9,698 nt of DNA from Acidobacteriota bacterium (lineage in GTDB: Bacteria; Acidobacteriota; Thermoanaerobaculia; Multivoradales; JAHEKO01): contig SBFI01000328.1 in NCBI GenBank assembly GCA_006227875.1, forward strand, positions 1 to 9,698, written 5' to 3'. Both the position numbers and the translations under genes were made by a program. This document shows positions 5,982-9,698 of the stretch, in pieces. The notes beneath the pieces are model-generated. The model was not told the origin of the DNA. It was given only the letters and a program-made list of their open reading frames with translations, and made no database searches. Each line of letters starts with the position of its first letter. Position 1 is the stretch's first letter.

Positions 5982-7261
5982 GCCAGTCTCTCGACGATAA
6001 GTGGTGGGGAGATACCCTCCTCATCGACCACAAAGCAGCGACGCAGCTCATCCGCCAGCCGCTCGTCGGCCCGCCTTAGGTAGAGCCGGCCGATATCCTC
6101 GCCCGCGCCTACCCGATCCCCAAGTCGGACACCATAGTGCAGCGCCACGGCCGGATCGACTTGCCGCGAAGGACCGCTGCTGCTGACCGCCGCCTCGCCG
6201 AGCAGCCGGCCCACGGTCTTGGTCTCGACCCGGGACAGGACCCCGCCGACCTGGGCTTCCAGAGCATACTCGTGCTTCCCCAGCGACAGATCGGGCGCCG
6301 CCAGCCATTCTCGATCGCCACCCTGCAGCACCGCCCAGCGCTCGAACCTCTCCCTTGCCAGTCCCGAAGAGATGGCGGCGTCGAGCTGTATCGTGTCCAA
6401 TCCCACCTGCAAAAGGGCTCCCAGCTCGAGTGCCAGAGCATAGACGACCTCCATGAGGTCATCGGGTCCGTCGCCGGCAAGACATTCCAGGGTCTCCTTC
6501 AGCTCGGCGGCGTGACCCACCCAGCGACCGAGCGGCTGGCTCATATCGGTGATCAGCGCGCCGGCTCTGCGTCCGAGAGACACACAGGTCTCCACCAGCA
6601 GCTCCGCCAATGCCTTCGACTCGCTCTTGTCCGCCAGAATCGCGCCGTTGCCGGTTTTGACGTCGAAGACCAGCGCGGCCGCTCCGGTTGCCAGCTTCTT
6701 CGACAAGATGCTGGCGGTGATCAAAGGCAAGGACGACACCGTTGCCGTCTGATCGCGCAACTGGTAGAGGCGGCCGTCGGCGGGCGCGATGGCCGAGGTG
6801 GCGATGCCAATGGCCATGCCGACATCCTCGAGAAGGTCCAGACAGCGAGCCCGGTCGAGCCTCAGGTCGAGCCCCGGAACGACCTCCAGCTTGTCGGCCG
6901 TGCCCCCGGTGTGACCGAGAGCTCGACCGGTGAGCATGGCGACCGGCACATCGCAGGCCGCCAGCAACGGTGCCAGAACCAGCGAGACCTTGTCACCTAC
7001 GCCGCCGGTCGAGTGTTTGTCGGTCAGGGTCGGGTAATCCGCCGCCAGGTCCCACTGCTCACCCGACTCGAGCATGGCCAGGGTCAGACTTTGAGTCTCC
7101 TCGGCGTCCAGCCCCCGGATGGCGGCAGCCATGAGGAAAGCGGCCAACTGACCGTCGGTCCAACTGCCGTCTGCAGCCCCCGCGACCACCGCGCGCACCT
7201 CGGCATCGCGCAACGAGCCTCCGGCCCGCTTGCGCTCCAGAATCCGATAAGGACTGATCAC
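5972..7261 (-). CDS. deoA: Thymidine / pyrimidine-nucleoside phosphorylase
   Basis: Phosphorolyses thymidine or uridine-type nucleosides to base plus (deoxy)ribose-1-phosphate, in pyrimidine salvage and catabolism. The 429 residues match the family length. Visible parts are the small helical domain (about 1-65), the phosphate-binding DKHSTGGVGDKVSL (81-94), the family signature TGRALGHTGGTADKLE (111-126), and YQLRDQTATVSSLPL with ASILSKK (Arg169, Ser184, Lys188, which line up with Arg171, Ser186, Lys190 of the E. coli enzyme). A PYNP C-terminal domain fills the last 80 or so residues. I cannot separate strict thymidine phosphorylase from the broader pyrimidine-nucleoside enzyme by eye. The start is GTG at 7261, sharing GTGA with the stop of the TPR-like gene upstream, so the two are translationally coupled; the Shine-Dalgarno is weak. 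The stop is 3 bp from that of the convergent hydrolase gene. Confidence 0.95.
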   Translation of the reverse strand: MISPYRILERKRAGGSLRDAEVRAVVAGAADGSWTDGQLAAFLMAAAIRGLDAEETQSLTLAMLESGEQWDLAADYPTLTDKHSTGGVGDKVSLVLAPLLAACDVPVAMLTGRALGHTGGTADKLEVVPGLDLRLDRARCLDLLEDVGMAIGIATSAIAPADGRLYQLRDQTATVSSLPLITASILSKKLATGAAALVFDVKTGNGAILADKSESKALAELLVETCVSLGRRAGALITDMSQPLGRWVGHAAELKETLECLAGDGPDDLMEVVYALALELGALLQVGLDTIQLDAAISSGLARERFERWAVLQGGDREWLAAPDLSLGKHEYALEAQVGGVLSRVETKTVGRLLGEAAVSSSGPSRQVDPAVALHYGVRLGDRVGAGEDIGRLYLRRADERLADELRRCFVVDEEGISPPLIVERLAAG

Positions 7262-7977
7262 GATTCCGTGCGGGCGCGTGCCCCAGTGACGTATGGAGAG
7301 GACGGGAACTCGTCGATTATGCGCCGGTAGGTCCGCCGGGCTTCCTCTTCCCGCCCGGAGTCCTCGAGGGTGATGGCCAGCTGATTGAGCAGAACATCGG
7401 TGGGTAGGCTGTTCCGGTCAGGCGAATCGAGCATCGAGTTGAGTCGTGTGATCAGCTCTTCACCCCGTCCTTCGAGCCGATCGAGCGACATCAGGTTGAG
7501 CTGCACCTCGGCGGCCAGCATGTGATCCTTCTGGCGCTCGAGAAAACCCTCCCAGAGCTCGCGAGCCTGTGCGAGGTCCCCTTCGCGAGTGGCCAACTCG
7601 GCTCGATAGACCGCGGCGATGTCGGCCGCATCGGTGCCGTCGTGGTTCGCCCGGATCTCGTCGAACATCTCTCGAGCACGGGCGGCGCGGGCCTCCTCGG
7701 TCGAGAACGTGGGCTCGCTCGTGTCCGGCGGGGTGGCCCCGCTTGGCAGCACCGGCGCCTGGTAGATGCGGAGCGCCTCGGCCAGATCCTCGGTAGCAGT
7801 GATCTCGCGTCGCTGTTGGTACTCACGATAACCGGCGGCGATGGCCACCAGCACCAGCAGGGCGACGATACCGGCGACAATTGTCCGACCGTATTCGCTT
7901 AGAAAGTGGACAACCGCGCCGAGGCCCTCTCGGAGCTCGTCCCTCTTCATGTCTTTTCGAGTTAGTCGATGACTCAT
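7258..7977 (-). CDS. Membrane-anchored TPR-like protein (YfgM-like architecture)
   Basis: A 239-residue protein with a short basic N-terminus, one membrane segment (about 32-50, TIVAGIVALLVLVAIAAGY) and a long helical extracytoplasmic region (55-232). The helices follow a TPR-like pattern: AAVYRAELATREGDLAQARELW (split here as residues 121-142), then a pair near 153-170, and a last one near 195-222 with EEEARRTYRRIIDEFP. This is the architecture of YfgM/TPR_21 proteins, which bind the SecYEG translocon or act as periplasmic chaperone partners, but I see only the architecture and not a specific match. ATG at 7977 and a second Met at codon 10 are both possible starts; neither has a clear ribosome binding site. 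It lies 46 bp downstream of tRNA-Arg with no clear promoter between, and is coupled by GTGA to the phosphorylase gene. Confidence 0.88.
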   Translation of the reverse strand: MSHRLTRKDMKRDELREGLGAVVHFLSEYGRTIVAGIVALLVLVAIAAGYREYQQRREITATEDLAEALRIYQAPVLPSGATPPDTSEPTFSTEEARAARAREMFDEIRANHDGTDAADIAAVYRAELATREGDLAQARELWEGFLERQKDHMLAAEVQLNLMSLDRLEGRGEELITRLNSMLDSPDRNSLPTDVLLNQLAITLEDSGREEEARRTYRRIIDEFPSSPYVTGARARTES

Positions 7978-8023
7978 CTCGGTTGCTCGTATTTTGTTGC
8001 CGGTTTGAGAGATTTGTTGTTCT

Positions 8024-8100
8024 TGGTGCGGCTGGGAGGACTCGAACCCCCGACTCAGGGCTTAGGAAGCCCCAGCTCTATCCAGCTGAGCTACAGCCGC
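8024..8100 (-). tRNA. tRNA-Arg, anticodon CCT, CCA encoded
   Basis: The minus strand folds as a full cloverleaf. The acceptor stem is GCGGCTG (8100-8094) with CAGCCGC (8034-8028), then discriminator A and a genomic CCA (8026-8024). The D arm is GCTC/GAGC with loop AGCTGGATA. The anticodon stem is GGGGC/GCCCT (one G-T pair) around the loop TTCCTAA, giving anticodon CCT, which reads the arginine codon AGG. The T arm is GGGGG/CCTCC around TTCGAGT. Length without CCA is 74 nt. A TATAAT box stands 14 bp upstream of the mature 5' end. Confidence 0.97.
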
Positions 8101-8114
8101 CTGTGAAGCAGCGA

Positions 8115-8120
8115 ATTATA
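8115..8120 (-). promoter_or_regulatory. -10 box of a possible tRNA-Arg promoter
   Basis: A perfect TATAAT on the minus strand, 14 bp before the mature tRNA 5' end. No good -35 box lies 16-18 bp upstream; that space is GC-rich and holds a hairpin. If active it could drive tRNA-Arg and perhaps the TPR-like and phosphorylase genes behind it. Confidence 0.4.
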
Positions 8121-8139
8121 CGCCGTCCAGCCGACGGCG
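8121..8139 (-). terminator. Hairpin between apt and tRNA-Arg, possible terminator
   Basis: CGCCGTC (8121-8127) pairs with GACGGCG (8133-8139), a perfect 7-bp stem with a 5-nt loop. On the minus strand it is followed by TATAATTCG and not a true T-run, so termination would be weak. A second, smaller stem (CCCGG 8145-8149 with CCGGG 8160-8164) lies just before it, after the apt stop. Together they could end or attenuate the apt transcript, or serve as an RNA processing site ahead of the tRNA. Confidence 0.35.
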
Positions 8140-8170
8140 GCTAGCCCGGTAGAGCTGTTCCGGGAGCGCC

Positions 8171-8692
8171 TCAGTAGCGGATCAGCGACTCGACTTCGTA
8201 TCCCTCGAGCTCCTTTCGGCCGTCCAGAAACGTCAACTCCACCACAAAGCCGAAGCCCACGACCTCGACCTCTCCTTGCAGTGCCTCCACCAGCTTGGCA
8301 GAGGCCGCGGCCGTCCCACCGGTGGCCAGGAGGTCGTCGACGACGAGCACTTTTTCGCCCGGGCTGATGGCATCTTCGTGCATCTCCAGCGTGTCGGTGC
8401 CGTACTCCAGATCGTAGGTTTGACTGACGGTCTTGGCCGGCAGTTTTCCGGGCTTGCGCACCGGCACGAAACCGGCATCCAGGTTGTAGGCCACGATCGA
8501 CCCGAACATGAAGCCTCGCGATTCGATGCCGATGACCTTGTCTACATGCTTGCCGGCAAACAGCCTGACGAAGCGATCGATCGTCATCCGCAGAGCCAAC
8601 GGGTGCTGCAGCAGAGTGCTGATGTCGTAGTAGAGGATCCCCTCCTTTGGAAAACCGGGTACCTCGCGAATGTATGCCTTCAGATCATCCAT
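8171..8692 (-). CDS. apt: Adenine phosphoribosyltransferase
   Basis: Salvages adenine by joining it to PRPP to give AMP; cytoplasmic. The 173 residues match the family closely. The N-terminus reads VPGFPKEGILYYDIST; ESRGFMFG lies at 57-64; the flexible catalytic loop region RKPGKLPAKTVSQTYDLEYG spans 79-98; and the PRPP-binding motif VLVVDDLLATGGTA is at 115-128. The Tyr-Tyr-Asp at 21-23 replaces the Phe-Arg-Asp of the E. coli enzyme, a substitution I think occurs in other lineages. The ATG at 8692 has a good Shine-Dalgarno, AAGGAG (8706-8701), 8 nt upstream. It follows acyP by 21 bp on the same strand and precedes tRNA-Arg by 70 bp that contain two hairpins. It likely shares a transcript with acyP and the YqaA-type gene; the other salvage enzyme of the block is the downstream nucleoside phosphorylase. 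Confidence 0.97.
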   Translation of the reverse strand: MDDLKAYIREVPGFPKEGILYYDISTLLQHPLALRMTIDRFVRLFAGKHVDKVIGIESRGFMFGSIVAYNLDAGFVPVRKPGKLPAKTVSQTYDLEYGTDTLEMHEDAISPGEKVLVVDDLLATGGTAAASAKLVEALQGEVEVVGFGFVVELTFLDGRKELEGYEVESLIRY

Positions 8693-8713
8693 CTGACTCT
8701 CTCCTTGCGACGA

Positions 8714-9001
8714 TCAAAATACTACGTCGAAGCTCTCCCACTCGGGCACGGACGCGAGCCGCTCCTCTCTCACCGAGCTCACCCGGGCTCCTCCCGGACC
8801 CCGCTCGAGCTCTTGCTTCAGCCGGGCCAGTGTTTCCGGTGACCCCGCGGCCTGGACCTCGACATCACCACTGGGAAGGTTGCGCACCCAGCCGGTTACG
8901 CCGAGCTCGGCAGCGGCACGTCGTGTGAACCAGCGGAAACCCACTCCCTGAACTCGACCACTGACGAGAAGCCTTCGGCCTTCCCTCTGGCCCGGGCTCA
9001 C
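8714..9001 (-). CDS. acyP: Acylphosphatase
   Basis: Small ferredoxin-like enzyme that hydrolyses the carboxyl-phosphate bond of acyl phosphates. The 95-residue length is normal. The active-site loop GRVQGVGFRWFT supplies Arg23, and VRNLPSGDVEV supplies Asn41; these are the two catalytic positions of the family, at the classical numbers. The rest (PETLARLKQELERGPGGARV) fits the second helix and edge strand. The start is GTG at 9001, overlapping the stop of the upstream membrane protein as GTGA, with GGAGG (9016-9012) 10 nt upstream. In the cell it may scavenge leaky acyl phosphates; the lipid gene plsY in this window uses acyl phosphate as substrate, but it is in a different operon and a link would be speculative. 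Confidence 0.95.
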   Translation of the reverse strand: MSPGQREGRRLLVSGRVQGVGFRWFTRRAAAELGVTGWVRNLPSGDVEVQAAGSPETLARLKQELERGPGGARVSSVREERLASVPEWESFDVVF

Positions 9002-9654
9002 GCCTCGGTTTCCTCCGCTTCGCTGCCGGTTGACTTGCGGGCCCTCTTGGAGCTGCGACTGATGACCCAGAAGCCGAGAACGAGAAGAATAACAAATGCT
9101 ATCGACAGCCAGTTGAGATGCTTCTCAATAAACAGCTTGGCGGCGTCACCAAACACATAGACGACCGCCGCCACCGCAAAGAACCTGGCCGATCGAGAGA
9201 TGGCCGACGCCAGGACGAAGATCTTGAATTGAATGGCAAACACACCCCCGGAGATGGTCACCAGCTTGTAGGGCAGAGGTGTGAGGCCGGCTATCCCGGT
9301 GGCCCAGGCGTTGTAGCGATCGTAGTAGCTCTCGACCCACTCGATGCTCTCGACCGGAAACATCTTGTACAGCAAGGGTCGACCACCGAAATAGCCGAGA
9401 GCATAGCCAGCCATGCCCCCGAGGACCGAGCCCAGCGAACAGATGGCGGCAAACCAGAAGGAGGACTCCGGATCGCCAAGGCAAAGGGCGATCAACAGGA
9501 TGTCGGGTGGAATCGGAAAGACACTGCTCTCGGCAAAAGCGAGAACAAACAGCGCCCAGCCGCCGTAGGGCGTGGCGGCAAACTCTTCGACCCAGTGCAG
9601 TAAACCGTTGAGGGTCTCGTGAAGACGCAACCAGAGATCTCGAATCATTTCCAT
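8998..9654 (-). CDS. YqaA/DedA-type VTT-domain inner membrane protein
   Basis: A 218-residue polytopic membrane protein of the SNARE-associated/VTT (DedA-like) superfamily, closest in shape to the shorter YqaA group. Members are linked to lipid scrambling or transport and membrane homeostasis, but the role of this one is not known. Landmarks are the acidic, proline-rich FAESSVFPIPPDILL (40-54), the glycine-rich GSVLGGMAGYALGYFGG (75-91), TPLPYKLVTISGGVF (125-139) and a last membrane helix at about 181-198 (LNWLSIAFVILLVLGFWVIS). A basic and then acidic tail (SSKRARKSTGSEAEETEA) should be cytoplasmic. The ATG at 9654 is preceded by a purine-rich AAGAGAG (9668-9662) 7 nt upstream; a second ATG at 9648 is also possible. 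It starts 3 bp after the stop of the probable pcm gene and its stop overlaps acyP. Confidence 0.9.
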   Translation of the reverse strand: MEMIRDLWLRLHETLNGLLHWVEEFAATPYGGWALFVLAFAESSVFPIPPDILLIALCLGDPESSFWFAAICSLGSVLGGMAGYALGYFGGRPLLYKMFPVESIEWVESYYDRYNAWATGIAGLTPLPYKLVTISGGVFAIQFKIFVLASAISRSARFFAVAAVVYVFGDAAKLFIEKHLNWLSIAFVILLVLGFWVISRSSKRARKSTGSEAEETEA

Positions 9655-9657
9655 CGT

Positions 9658-9698
9658 TCAGCTCTCTTGCCACCCGTGACGACCGATGAGGGGTACAA
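9658..9698 (-). CDS. pcm: C-terminal tail of probable protein-L-isoaspartate O-methyltransferase
   Basis: Only the last 12 codons and the TGA are in the window. They read VPLIGRHGWQES, which resembles the C-terminus of Pcm proteins, where a strand ending FVPL(V/I)G is often followed by GW. Pcm repairs isoaspartyl residues in damaged proteins using S-adenosylmethionine. The frame ends 3 bp before the YqaA-type gene, the tight spacing of an operon. The identification rests on a very short stretch and on the open frame reaching the edge; any other protein with a similar tail would also fit. Confidence 0.5.
   Translation of the reverse strand, partial: VPLIGRHGWQES

Noticed and set aside
6137..7330. 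A 397-codon open frame opposite the phosphorylase gene
   Set aside because: High GC with biased third positions opens long antisense frames. The protein is rich in Arg, Gln, His and Gly with no domain pattern, while the minus strand encodes a clear family member.
8024..8100. tRNA-Arg as an integration site of a mobile element
   Set aside because: No integrase, no direct repeat of the tRNA 3' end and no foreign-looking genes on either side.
7881..8144. Plus-strand open frame of 87 codons across the tRNA, with GRTRTPDSGLRKPQLYPAEL
   Set aside because: This is the well-known false protein produced by translating the antisense of a tRNA gene; the tRNA explains the sequence.

Overview
This is a GC-rich bacterial chromosomal window made almost entirely of housekeeping genes, packed with very short gaps and stop/start overlaps. 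I see no CRISPR array, insertion sequence, prophage gene or integrase. The mixture (guaA-gpsA-plsY-cinA, a pcm/YqaA-type/acyP/apt cluster, and exported proteins including one with a dockerin-like tail) would suit an Acidobacteriota-like or deltaproteobacteria-like genome. That placement is a low-confidence guess from gene content and style; there is no marker gene such as 16S rRNA to test it.

The layout has three blocks. (1) Bases 1-3673, minus strand: a four-gene operon read cinA, plsY, gpsA, guaA, with guaA cut by the left edge. plsY and gpsA share the start of membrane phospholipid synthesis: GpsA makes glycerol-3-phosphate and PlsY acylates it. cinA (NMN deamidase type) and guaA (GMP synthase) belong to nucleotide and cofactor metabolism. 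(2) Bases 3741-5968, plus strand: two exported proteins in a coupled pair. The first is an unrecognised, Trp-rich repeat protein that looks like a small beta-propeller. The second is an SGNH/GDSL hydrolase carrying an Ig-like segment, a 14-glycine linker and a C-terminal dockerin-type calcium-binding pair. (3) Bases 5972-9698, minus strand: the tail of a probable pcm gene, then a YqaA/VTT membrane protein, acyP, apt, tRNA-Arg(CCT), a membrane-anchored TPR-like protein and a thymidine/pyrimidine-nucleoside phosphorylase. apt and the phosphorylase are both nucleobase salvage enzymes.

Blocks 1 and 2 diverge from a 67-bp gap that holds two back-to-back sigma70-like promoters with overlapping -35 boxes. 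Each promoter would start RNA at or within a few bases of its ATG, so both transcripts may be leaderless. Blocks 2 and 3 converge with only 3 bp between stop codons, and a small hairpin spans both stops.

Nothing here is a clearly new multi-gene system. The least explained parts are the exported pair in block 2 and the promoter arrangement that drives it.
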